A stretch of 64,000 nt of DNA. Source: an uncultured Kiritimatiellota bacterium (GTDB lineage: Bacteria; Verrucomicrobiota; Kiritimatiellia; RFP12; UBA1067). Made by a program: the position numbers and the translations under genes. Shown in pieces: positions 42,418 through 50,247 of this stretch. The notes under the pieces were generated by a model. It was not told the DNA's origin, searched no databases, and was given only the letters and a program-made list of their open reading frames with translations. Within the stretch, counting starts at the first letter, position 1; every line of letters starts with the position of its first letter. The stretch lies in contig CAKTZI010000015.1 in assembly GCA_934635385.1 (NCBI GenBank), positions 1 through 64,000 of the forward strand, in the 5' to 3' direction.

Positions 42418-43586
42418 CACGCCGTCTCCCGCAGCCGTTTCAGCGCGGCGGTCATCAGTCCGAAGAAGTCGCGCACGCGCGCGACGTTTGCCGGAATCGC
42501 GTCCGTGGAGAGAATCGCGGCGAGGGAATGCGCCTCCGTCGGCTCGTAGCCGTGCATGCCGTTGAGCGGCTTCAGGGCCATGTCGGACGGGACGATCTGC
42601 ACACCGGGGTTCACGAGGAAGATTGCGTCGCCGAAAAAGCGGTCGGCGCGATAGAGGCCGTACCGCCGCTCCTCGTCTTCCGTGAGCCAATGGCCGTCTC
42701 CGGCGAACGGCGCGAGGGCCTGTTCGATCCGCGCCCGCGCGGCGGGCTTCAGGTAGGTGACGCGGAAGAGCGTCGAATCGTAGTTGCAGCCGTAGTCCAC
42801 GCCAAAGGCAAGCCCCGTCCGCTCGACGGCGGACTTCAGGTCAATCGTCCGGACGAGCGGCGTCATGCCGTGGTCGGAGAAGACCGTGAGCCGCCAAGTC
42901 CGCCCGGTTGCCGACAGCGTCGCGACGAGCGATTCGAGGCGATGGCGATAGTCGGCGAGCTTCGCCGCGACACGCGGGCTATTCGGTGTCAGGGCCTCGT
43001 CGTGACGGATGGCGTCCAAGTCGGCGGCGTAGACGAACAGGAAGCGTACGCCCGCACGAATGGCTGCCTCGGCCGCCGGAAACGCCGCCGCCTCGCCCTG
43101 CCGCCAGTCGGTGATGTGGTACGGGACGCCGCTCCGGGCGCACACGTCCGCCAGGTTCGCGAGGGGCGCCATGCCGCCGGGGACGAAGAGATTGCGCTTT
43201 TCGCCGTAGTCCATGAAGCCGAGACGATCCGCCGACACCTGGTAGAGCTGGAAGTAGCCGGTGAATCCGAGTAGACGCTTGACGAGCTTCGAGAGCTGGT
43301 TGCGGACTCGTCCGCGAGCCCAGAACGACGTGGGACGCAGACACCGCATCAGTCGTGCGACGCTTTTGAACGGCGACCCTTTCGGATCGAAGCGAAAGAG
43401 GCTCAGGTGCCCGTGTTCAGCGGGCGTTGTCCCTGAGAGAATCGTCGGAATGGCCGTGCAGGAGTAGCCGAACTGCATCTCGACCGCCCGCCGATGCGGC
43501 AGCAGATCCTTCAGCCAATCCCCCGCCCCGACCAGATCCCATCCCAAGGCATCCAGAAAGACAAACACTTCAATTTCAGGTTTCAT
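42417..43586 (-). CDS. alkaline-phosphatase-superfamily enzyme
   Basis: 389 aa. Metal and nucleophile blocks: VFVFLDALGWDLV near residue 7, SCTAIPTILSGTTPAEHG with the nucleophile Thr, VFSDHGMTPLV near 245 and GMHGYEPTEAHS near 350. There is no signal peptide. It is coupled to the following GT4 gene, so it may hydrolyse or transfer a phosphate-linked group in glycan assembly (inference). Confidence 0.82.
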   Translation of the reverse strand: MKPEIEVFVFLDALGWDLVGAGDWLKDLLPHRRAVEMQFGYSCTAIPTILSGTTPAEHGHLSLFRFDPKGSPFKSVARLMRCLRPTSFWARGRVRNQLSKLVKRLLGFTGYFQLYQVSADRLGFMDYGEKRNLFVPGGMAPLANLADVCARSGVPYHITDWRQGEAAAFPAAEAAIRAGVRFLFVYAADLDAIRHDEALTPNSPRVAAKLADYRHRLESLVATLSATGRTWRLTVFSDHGMTPLVRTIDLKSAVERTGLAFGVDYGCNYDSTLFRVTYLKPAARARIEQALAPFAGDGHWLTEDEERRYGLYRADRFFGDAIFLVNPGVQIVPSDMALKPLNGMHGYEPTEAHSLAAILSTDAIPANVARVRDFFGLMTAALKRLRETA

Positions 43587-44203
43587 CTGAAATAATACCC
43601 ACCCGTTTTCTTACTGCCGCGATGCTCAATCGAACCGTCGGCAATCAGTTTTGCAAGAGCCCGTTCAACCGTCGCCTTGCTCTTACCCGTCAGTACCACC
43701 AACTTCGGTTTGTTGATTCCGGGGGTGGATTTTATCGCATCATTTATCGCATCACTTATCGCATCACTTATCGCATCAACACCATGTTCAACCGACTTTG
43801 CATCCTCTATTATCGCATCGGGCGCCGCGCGGACACAAACCATTAGATCCCCTGGCTCGCCAGGATTGACCGTATAGTGTGGTTTCGGGCATCCGTGCTT
43901 ACGGCATTCCTGCATGACCTTTTCAATGCCACGTCCCCATGTCTCAATCTTACCCGTCAGATAGACACATCCGGCAACTGTAGGATTTGATGGGCGAGAA
44001 ACATGCTTCTTCATCAACGTCTCAACCGTCCAAGTTTCAGGAAGCGAGCCGACATTCGCAAAGCGCATCTTCGTGACGGCGTAGATGGGGTCTTTGACAG
44101 GATTAACAGGACTGTCAAGATTTTGGGATACGTCTGATGTGATATCGACGACACTGCATTTCCACGGCTTCTCCGTTTTTCCTCTATTATTCAAACCGAG
44201 CAT
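43583..44203 (-). pseudogene. 5'-truncated RecG-like/AlbA_2-family ATP-binding protein
   Basis: The homologous part begins about residue 47 (FANVGSLPETWTVETLMKKH, then VYLTGKIETWGRGIEKVMQE), which is the C-terminal ATPase-like module of AlbA_2/RecG-like proteins. A 12-bp tandem repeat gives the linker DAISDAISDAINDAIK, followed by a winged helix. The N-terminal AlbA_2 domain is missing and replaced by unrelated sequence containing a GACAGGATTAACAGGA-type repeat. It overlaps the HNH gene stop by 17 nt. Confidence 0.7.
43731..43778. repeat. 12-bp tandem repeat in the linker of the truncated AlbA-type gene
   Basis: Four units of TTTATCGCATCA/CTTATCGCATCA. A 12-bp unit changes linker length without a frameshift. 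Confidence 0.92.
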
Positions 44204-45389
44204 CTATACCATTCCGAATTGACGCAAAATCATTCTGTGGAATACTTTGGAAATAATCAACGTCAAAACCTACATCCAACACGAACGCCAACTTGTCAAA
44301 TGAGTAGAATCCCGGCGTACCGAACCCCATCATGACATTTTTGCGCACAGTCTCATTCTTTGAGAGCAGGCAGGAATATTGGAAATCAGCATCCACCCTT
44401 GACGTATTGTTGTTTGGGTGTGCCATGGTAAAATGCTGCGTTGGAGTGAGGGCTATGATATTTTCAACAAATGCGGAAATTTCCTGGAATCCACTGCGCG
44501 GGAAAATGTGATGCATTTGCGTAGCCTCACCTCCAGAATGCTTACCAAGAACTTCTGAATGCCCATCATTGTATTGTTTATTAAACTTCTTAACCTCATC
44601 CATCGCTTTCGCGGCAAAATACATAGTTGAGGGCTGGGGCTTCGCCTCGCTATAATCGCGACGTGCGACATCCTTTGGTTTGCTCACGTCGCGCCAGTTT
44701 TCACGATTATAACTCAGCAGATTGAAAGTGATGTTTATCGGAGACATTCGACCGGCAATGGTTCCGGCCTTATGATAACGACACGCAAGAGGGTTCAACA
44801 CCTTTGCAAAAATTCGATTGGCCTCGACATTGGTGCGGATAGGCGTGTAATTCTTGCAAAACGCCGCAAATCCATCCTTCATTTCATTGAAGTTTTTCTT
44901 CGTTTGCTGATCAAAGAATGTTGCGAACAAATCCCAAATCCCGCTGTCGCGCAACGACTTCTCAATGTAGAGGTAAAGAAAGATATAGGCGTTCCAATCA
45001 TTACGCGCAAGAAATGCCAATACATCTGTGTTAACAACCTCAAACTGAATCGTATTGTTTACTTTGCCATTTTCTCTAAGAACTCCAGCTGCCGCAAGCA
45101 TTTTCAACGGTTGCCGAAAGAATTTGTTGTATTCATCGAGCGTCGATCGAATACGAGGGTCTGGCTTGCCGAAAAACTGCTGCACCTTGGAGACGGCAAA
45201 ACTGCTCTTCCAGACATCAGGAGACTGAAAAACCTTACGGTCTGTTTCTCGGACATACTCAAGAACGCATTCGGAAACAAAACTAACCTCATCAGGGGCA
45301 CATTTCTGATCTATCCACCTGCCGTTCCTCGATTGGCGAATGTCATACGAGTGAGCGTCAAGAAATTGCTTCAGCAGATTTACAGTCAT
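44187..45389 (-). CDS. HNH-type restriction endonuclease
   Basis: 400 aa. The HNH core is visible as GGEATQMHHIFPRSGF near residue 283-298, then FVENIIALTPTQHF and AHPNNNT. The N-terminal ~270 aa probably recognise DNA. It overlaps the fused C5/N6A methylase by 32 nt. An HNH nuclease with methylases for C and A on opposite strands is known from the Type IIS Eco31I/Alw26I/Esp3I group; this pair fits that pattern in architecture (inference). Confidence 0.8.
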   Translation of the reverse strand: MTVNLLKQFLDAHSYDIRQSRNGRWIDQKCAPDEVSFVSECVLEYVRETDRKVFQSPDVWKSSFAVSKVQQFFGKPDPRIRSTLDEYNKFFRQPLKMLAAAGVLRENGKVNNTIQFEVVNTDVLAFLARNDWNAYIFLYLYIEKSLRDSGIWDLFATFFDQQTKKNFNEMKDGFAAFCKNYTPIRTNVEANRIFAKVLNPLACRYHKAGTIAGRMSPINITFNLLSYNRENWRDVSKPKDVARRDYSEAKPQPSTMYFAAKAMDEVKKFNKQYNDGHSEVLGKHSGGEATQMHHIFPRSGFQEISAFVENIIALTPTQHFTMAHPNNNTSRVDADFQYSCLLSKNETVRKNVMMGFGTPGFYSFDKLAFVLDVGFDVDYFQSIPQNDFASIRNGIDARFE

Positions 45390-47901
45390 GGCTCAATGCT
45401 CCAAAGAAGAAAACGCTATTCTTGTCAATGTTAATCGACTGTGTGGAATGATTTCGAGCGACTGCATAAAAACGACGAAATTCATCTGTCGCAAAGTATG
45501 CCATCTGCTCGACCGACAACCTCACCCCTTTTGTGGGCACAAGAACAGCTACCGACCCATCAGGAATCCAGTCTCCGTTATTCTCAATAACCCTTGGGTT
45601 ATATGTCATGTTCGGGGATAGATAGACAGAATGGTCACCGACATACTTGTAGATTGCGCACCGCTTCGCATCTTCGATGTCCATAAACGCATCGTAGCCG
45701 TCAATGTCTACAACCCGTCCATCGTCTGTGATGTTCCGCGCCTTAAGTACCCTTATTTGACCTTTTCCCGGCTTGGATTTCAATAGCCGCTTTGTTATCT
45801 GCCGATCACGCACGACGGTAAAGATGCCAAATTGCATTTTATCTGCAACTGCATCGAACGCCTCGTCCCTGTAGATGATGAAGTACGGAAACTTGCGATC
45901 TGTAATATGGTGTTGCTCGACCGTTGCAACCCAGTTGAACTTCATATTGTAGACAAACGTCTTTTGGGGTGATTTTCTTGGCTCAACCATCAAGCACATC
46001 GTCTCAATCGAAACACCGGTAAAACCATATCGACCAAAATCAAGGATCGCTGCTATGCGATTCCGCCGCAACAACTCCCGAGTCGCCGCATATTCATCTG
46101 TTGTCAACAAGGTCTTGTTTAGGACAAGAGCAACATAACCGCCTATGGACATACACTTCTCTAGAAACAACTCGGCAATGTCCTTGGTGGCTTGATTGAC
46201 ATTACGTGACAGCACGACTTCATAGCGCACCAGATCTCCACGCAACTTTGAAAAGGGTGGATTGCCAATCACAAGATCATATTTAACGTCAAAGTCATGA
46301 GTCAGGAAATCGTCGCAAACGATATTGATTTTGAAGTTGTTCGGAATCTCCATTTTGTCAAGCAACAGGCGAAGAAGCTTCACACTATCAGAATCTATAT
46401 CAAGTACATCAAGTTCAACATGAGGAACGGTCGCATATCGTTTGAACAGAAACGGCAGAAAATTGCCAACGCCAACAGAAGGTTCAAGAATACGAACGCT
46501 CGGCTTTCCGAAGTCTGGCAGATAGTTCATCACGTCATTGACGATGAACTTGTTCGTATAGAACGCCTCGTTTTCCTCTCGCTTTGCGTTGCACAGTTCT
46601 GCGATGCGCATCAAGGACGGCACGGACAAGCCGAGCGGGTTGTTCAACACAAAATCAGACAAGCGGTTGCATTCAGTCAACGAATGTTTCTCGATTATCC
46701 TGTTCAGCTGAGAAGGTGACTGCTTTTTGTCGCGAAACTGTGCTTTCACGCCTGCCGCAATCTGACGGACGATCTCGGTCGGAACAGCTTCACCGAGGCA
46801 CTGTCGAATGTTTGTCTCATGTGCCCTGTAAATGCGTCGTTTTTCATTATCTGGCAACGCATTCAACTCTCTCAATCCAACCGCCACCCATCTGAACTCA
46901 CGCGGGACAGTCATCATCTCCATTAATTCGCGAATGGAAAACACCCGATCTTCCTCAGGGTGTAGCGTGTTCTGCGCAGCAAGCTGATCATTCCGCGTGT
47001 GAACACATTGAACAAACCGATCCCACTTCTGACGAGTATATTTGTCACGGTTCTTCTTAATGTTCTCTATGCGAACACCATCAACCATCTTGTGTGGTCG
47101 CCGGTCAGGATCTACATTGTCAAACGCAGATTCACCCTCGCGTAAATCGTGAATCCACGGACGCATCCTTTCGCCATATGTCCTAAATGCATGATAAAAA
47201 TCGGTAGCGGAAATCTCGCCCCATTCAAGTTTCTCAAACCCTCCAATGACTTCGCGTAATGTTGGTTCGTGGCGATAGGCTGGGAATAAATCATACGGAA
47301 CAAATTGATTGCGATAACTCTTGTCAACACCGATCACGAGTGTGCGGGTACGCGACGAATTGGCACCATAGTTCATGAAATTAAGAACTCTGGCAGAGAT
47401 AATATAGTCTTCGCCAAGACATCTCTGGATGTACATCCCGATCGGCAGGGTTTCGCCCTCGCGCGTCACGCACAAGGTCTTCTGAAATGCCATTACATTC
47501 TCGAATATGAAGACACGCGGACGTATGCGCCGAATAATCTCCGCCGACTCAATGACTAGGCTGTTTCGTTTTATCTCTCCTGAGTTCTTTTTGTGATTGA
47601 TGACACTAATACCCTGACAGGGCGGAGTAGCCATAACCACATCAACCCTATCATTTCCAAGTTTAGCCCATCTGTCAACTTCCGCGTATATCTTGCCCTT
47701 TACCTCGTCGGTTGATATATCACCAGCAACATAGCCTGTTTCGAAACGGCACTTGTTATTTGCTTTTTGGACATCAAGACGCCGCCCAATGATCTCATTA
47801 GTGGCTACGCATTCAAAATCTTCCATCTTGAAGCCATAGCAACCAACGCCCGCAGAGCTGAAAAGCGATATGTATGTCAGGGTATCTCCGTGTTTTAACA
47901 T
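45358..47901 (-). CDS. fused C5-cytosine and N6-adenine DNA methyltransferase
   Basis: 847 aa. The N-terminal half is a C5 enzyme: ISLFSSAGVGCYGFKMEDFE (motif I), MATPPCQGISVINHK near residue 90 with the catalytic Cys, then FIFENVMAF. The C-terminal half is an N6A enzyme: VRILEPSVGVGNFLPFLFKR, then YDLVIGNPPFSKLRGD near 544, and a recognition region to the end. One polypeptide could thus protect both strands of an asymmetric site. GGAGGG lies 8 nt before the ATG, and a long leader with a hairpin precedes it. Confidence 0.92.
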   Translation of the reverse strand: MLKHGDTLTYISLFSSAGVGCYGFKMEDFECVATNEIIGRRLDVQKANNKCRFETGYVAGDISTDEVKGKIYAEVDRWAKLGNDRVDVVMATPPCQGISVINHKKNSGEIKRNSLVIESAEIIRRIRPRVFIFENVMAFQKTLCVTREGETLPIGMYIQRCLGEDYIISARVLNFMNYGANSSRTRTLVIGVDKSYRNQFVPYDLFPAYRHEPTLREVIGGFEKLEWGEISATDFYHAFRTYGERMRPWIHDLREGESAFDNVDPDRRPHKMVDGVRIENIKKNRDKYTRQKWDRFVQCVHTRNDQLAAQNTLHPEEDRVFSIRELMEMMTVPREFRWVAVGLRELNALPDNEKRRIYRAHETNIRQCLGEAVPTEIVRQIAAGVKAQFRDKKQSPSQLNRIIEKHSLTECNRLSDFVLNNPLGLSVPSLMRIAELCNAKREENEAFYTNKFIVNDVMNYLPDFGKPSVRILEPSVGVGNFLPFLFKRYATVPHVELDVLDIDSDSVKLLRLLLDKMEIPNNFKINIVCDDFLTHDFDVKYDLVIGNPPFSKLRGDLVRYEVVLSRNVNQATKDIAELFLEKCMSIGGYVALVLNKTLLTTDEYAATRELLRRNRIAAILDFGRYGFTGVSIETMCLMVEPRKSPQKTFVYNMKFNWVATVEQHHITDRKFPYFIIYRDEAFDAVADKMQFGIFTVVRDRQITKRLLKSKPGKGQIRVLKARNITDDGRVVDIDGYDAFMDIEDAKRCAIYKYVGDHSVYLSPNMTYNPRVIENNGDWIPDGSVAVLVPTKGVRLSVEQMAYFATDEFRRFYAVARNHSTQSINIDKNSVFFFGALSHDCKSAEAIS

Positions 47902-47938
47902 GGTTCAGGCCCTCCATATACATTGCAAGAGACGGCAA

Positions 47939-47960
47939 CACAAAGGGATTTCCCTTTGTG
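47939..47960. promoter_or_regulatory. palindrome in the leader of the fused methylase
   Basis: CACAAAGGG and CCCTTTGTG with an AT centre, 38 nt before the methylase start and downstream of its -10. It could be an operator or an RNA hairpin that limits methylase or nuclease synthesis. A leader ORF of about 50 codons, starting at the predicted transcript start and ending next to the methylase ATG, also spans it. Confidence 0.55.
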
Positions 47961-48055
47961 CAATGTCACCTTTAACGGCATTGGTTGGCAAACCAGTGCC
48001 GACTACTTGCTTTCTCGTCTTCATCAGTCTTCTTTGTCGCAAGAAATTTCTTTGC

Positions 48056-48061
48056 ATTATA
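48056..48061 (-). promoter_or_regulatory. -10 element of the fused methylase / HNH operon
   Basis: Minus-strand TTTTTGGTATAATGC, about 155 nt before the methylase start. Confidence 0.65.
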
Positions 48062-48137
48062 CCAAAAATCAGCCCCGCTCACATCGAGGGTCCTCGTCTC
48101 AATGTTGGCGCGGAGAAGCCCGTTTCGAGCCATATTC

Positions 48138-48304
48138 TTTATTTGGCCACTTTCAAGTTTATCTGGCCACATTCACCTTTTATCTGGCCACTTCCGATCT
48201 TTATCAGGCCACTCTTTGCGTTTATCGGACCACTTTCAACATTTATTAGGCCACTTTCTGGTTTTATGTGGCCACTTCTGCTCTTTATTTGGCCACTTTC
48301 AAAG
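48138..48304. repeat. eight tandem copies of a degenerate 21-bp repeat
   Basis: The unit TTTATCTGGCCACTTTC plus four variable bases repeats eight times (first unit 20 bp, the rest 21 bp). Read on the minus strand in one frame it gives heptads of the form ESGQIKx, but there is no start codon, so coding is unlikely. It fills most of the space between the fused methylase promoter and the truncated RhuM-type gene. Confidence 0.92.
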
Positions 48305-48349
48305 ACCTTGCAATAATCGTCACGCGAAAGCCGTGAGAATTCACCTCGC

Positions 48350-49054
48350 TCACACCCTCGCCTTTAACCCGGCGATTTCGCCTGCATCGAGCTTCGTGAA
48401 GGCGAAGCACTTCTTGCCGAGGTCTTTCAGTGACGCCCCAATGTCGAGCGTTTCTGCCCCCACCCAATTGTCGATCAGCAGAATCGACGTCTTCGCACGT
48501 GCCATCAACTTCTCCACAAGTGAACAGGCGTCCCACAGTTGCCCATCATAGAACACACCTTGAATCGGCGGCGTCTGCGTCTGGACGAAAAAGTCAACCT
48601 TATCTTTCAGTTCGACAATCTCTGCATCGTGCTGGGCAAGCCGCCTATCCAGCTTGTCTTCAAGCTGATTCAGCCGAGCATCAAACGCATATCCTTTCAG
48701 CAGATACGCTTTAAGAACCTGTGTAGCCCAAATGCGGAACTGTGTCGCCATGTGAGAGTTCACACGATAGCCAACCGCAATGATCGCATCAAGATTGTAA
48801 AGGTCAATCTGACGAGTCACGCGCCGAGAGCCCTCAACTTGAACTGTTTCCATTTTGGAAACTGTTGCCGACTCAACCAACTCACCGGTGGCAAAGATGT
48901 TCTTCAAGTGCTTGCTGATCGCGGCTTTCTGAACGCCAAACAAATCCGCAATCCTCTGCTGCGGTAGCCAAATACTCTCACCCTGCAACCGCACTTCAAG
49001 GCGCAAGGTTTCATTCGGCTGATAGACGACGATCTCGTTTTTCTGTGAAGTCAT
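48350..49054 (-). CDS. RhuM-type DNA-binding protein with deleted PLD-like domain (paralogue E)
   Basis: 234 aa. The N-terminal RhuM winged helix (EIVVYQPNETLRLEVRLQ, WLPQQRIADLFGVQ, NLDAIIAVGYRVNS) and coiled coil are intact. In the C-terminal domain the text jumps from DNWVGAETLD to IGASLKDLGKKCFAF, skipping about 66 residues that hold the FHDRFLILDD site in other copies. The deletion is in frame and the ends are conserved, so a shortened, probably catalytically dead protein may still be made. Family members at 57.9-63.35 kb. Confidence 0.75.
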   Translation of the reverse strand: MTSQKNEIVVYQPNETLRLEVRLQGESIWLPQQRIADLFGVQKAAISKHLKNIFATGELVESATVSKMETVQVEGSRRVTRQIDLYNLDAIIAVGYRVNSHMATQFRIWATQVLKAYLLKGYAFDARLNQLEDKLDRRLAQHDAEIVELKDKVDFFVQTQTPPIQGVFYDGQLWDACSLVEKLMARAKTSILLIDNWVGAETLDIGASLKDLGKKCFAFTKLDAGEIAGLKARV

Positions 49055-49112
49055 ATTTACCGTCCTCATTTGTTCTTCTTTGGATAGAGCACCCTCTTGG
49101 CTTCATGTCCGC

Positions 49113-49118
49113 ATTATA
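49113..49118 (-). promoter_or_regulatory. -10 element of RhuM-type paralogue E
   Basis: Minus-strand GATTTTGGTATAAT followed by GCGGACATGAAGCCAAGAG, the leader start shared by this gene family. Confidence 0.75.
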
Positions 49119-49124
49119 CCAAAA

Positions 49125-50225
49125 TCAGCCGTCGGACAGCCCTCTCCGTCGCCGGATGCGCCAGAGGACCAGCGGGTAGTAGAGATACTTGAAATACGCC
49201 CGTGCGGGGAGATCGAGCAGCGGATTGATGCCGCAGATGAGCACGAGCGGTGCGGCCAGCTTTTTCGGGAAGCCCGCGTGGCGCGTCAGCTTCAGATACG
49301 CGCGCCGTCCACCCTTTTCCAGAACCCGCCGCAGACAGGCCGTCCGCACAGTCGCGGGAAAGCCGGCGGGGCCGACGGGATAGCGGTCCGTGAAATAGAG
49401 GTCGAAGAAGAAGGACAGGTAGCGCCGTGCCCAGGCGCGGGCGAGGCGCTCGGAGGGACGTTGCGCGGCGAAGAAGGAAAAGAGGTGGCGCACGACTTCC
49501 GCGTACTGGACGAAGTCCGTCCCCGTCACGGTCGTGATGGATCCCGGACGATGGCGGTAGACGAAGACGTCGAAATCGACCGGCAGCAGCCGACGGGCGA
49601 ACGTCAGGACACGCGCCGTCCATTCGTTGTCCTCGTACTTGAGGCCGGGGCGGAACGTGAGACCCTGCGCAAGCAGGAAGTCGCGGCGGCAGACGCTAAG
49701 CGCGGCCATCGGCTGGATGTAGCGCGGCGATTCCGAGAACCAGACCATCGCCTCCTCGCCCGTGCGGATGCGGCCCATGTCCGTAGGACGGAAATTGACG
49801 TGCCGCGCGACGAACGTCCGCCCGCCCTGCGCGTCCTCCCGATACTCGGTCGCCGTGCCCTGCACGACGTCCGGCTCGCCGTGGGCTCGGATCGCGGCGG
49901 CCAATTGCGCCAACGCCCCGTCCGCCAGCCAGTCGTCGCCGTCCAGCCAGAGGACATACCGGCCCTTCGCAAGGGACAGGCCCCGGTTGCGCGGCGTCGC
50001 CGGTGACCCGCTTCTCGGGCCTGTAATGACCCGAAACCGCGCATCCGCCGACGCCACGGCGCGGCACGTCGCCTCCGTCGCATCGGACGACGCCTCGACG
50101 GAGAGAATGCACTCCCAGTCGTCGAACGACTGCCCGCGCACGGACGCGGCCATGTCGTCCACGTACCGCGCCACCTGACAGCACGGCACGATGATCGAGA
50201 AGAAAGGACGGTTTTCACTTTTCAT
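49125..50225 (-). CDS. GT2 glycosyltransferase
   Basis: 366 aa, GT-A fold. FFSIIVPCCQVARYVDDMAA at the start, then TPRNRGLSLAKGRYVLWLDG with the metal-binding DGDD, and a late LKYEDNEW. The C-terminal ~60 aa are basic and amphipathic and may touch the membrane (PARAYFKYLYYPLVLW). It belongs to the surface-polysaccharide genes. ATG 50225 starts the conserved domain. Confidence 0.9.
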   Translation of the reverse strand: MKSENRPFFSIIVPCCQVARYVDDMAASVRGQSFDDWECILSVEASSDATEATCRAVASADARFRVITGPRSGSPATPRNRGLSLAKGRYVLWLDGDDWLADGALAQLAAAIRAHGEPDVVQGTATEYREDAQGGRTFVARHVNFRPTDMGRIRTGEEAMVWFSESPRYIQPMAALSVCRRDFLLAQGLTFRPGLKYEDNEWTARVLTFARRLLPVDFDVFVYRHRPGSITTVTGTDFVQYAEVVRHLFSFFAAQRPSERLARAWARRYLSFFFDLYFTDRYPVGPAGFPATVRTACLRRVLEKGGRRAYLKLTRHAGFPKKLAAPLVLICGINPLLDLPARAYFKYLYYPLVLWRIRRRRGLSDG

Positions 50226-50247
50226 TGACAAATCCCGTTCTTTCGCG

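Noticed and set aside
48138..48304. CRISPR array
   Set aside because: Units are contiguous 21-bp degenerate repeats with no unique spacers and no cas genes nearby.
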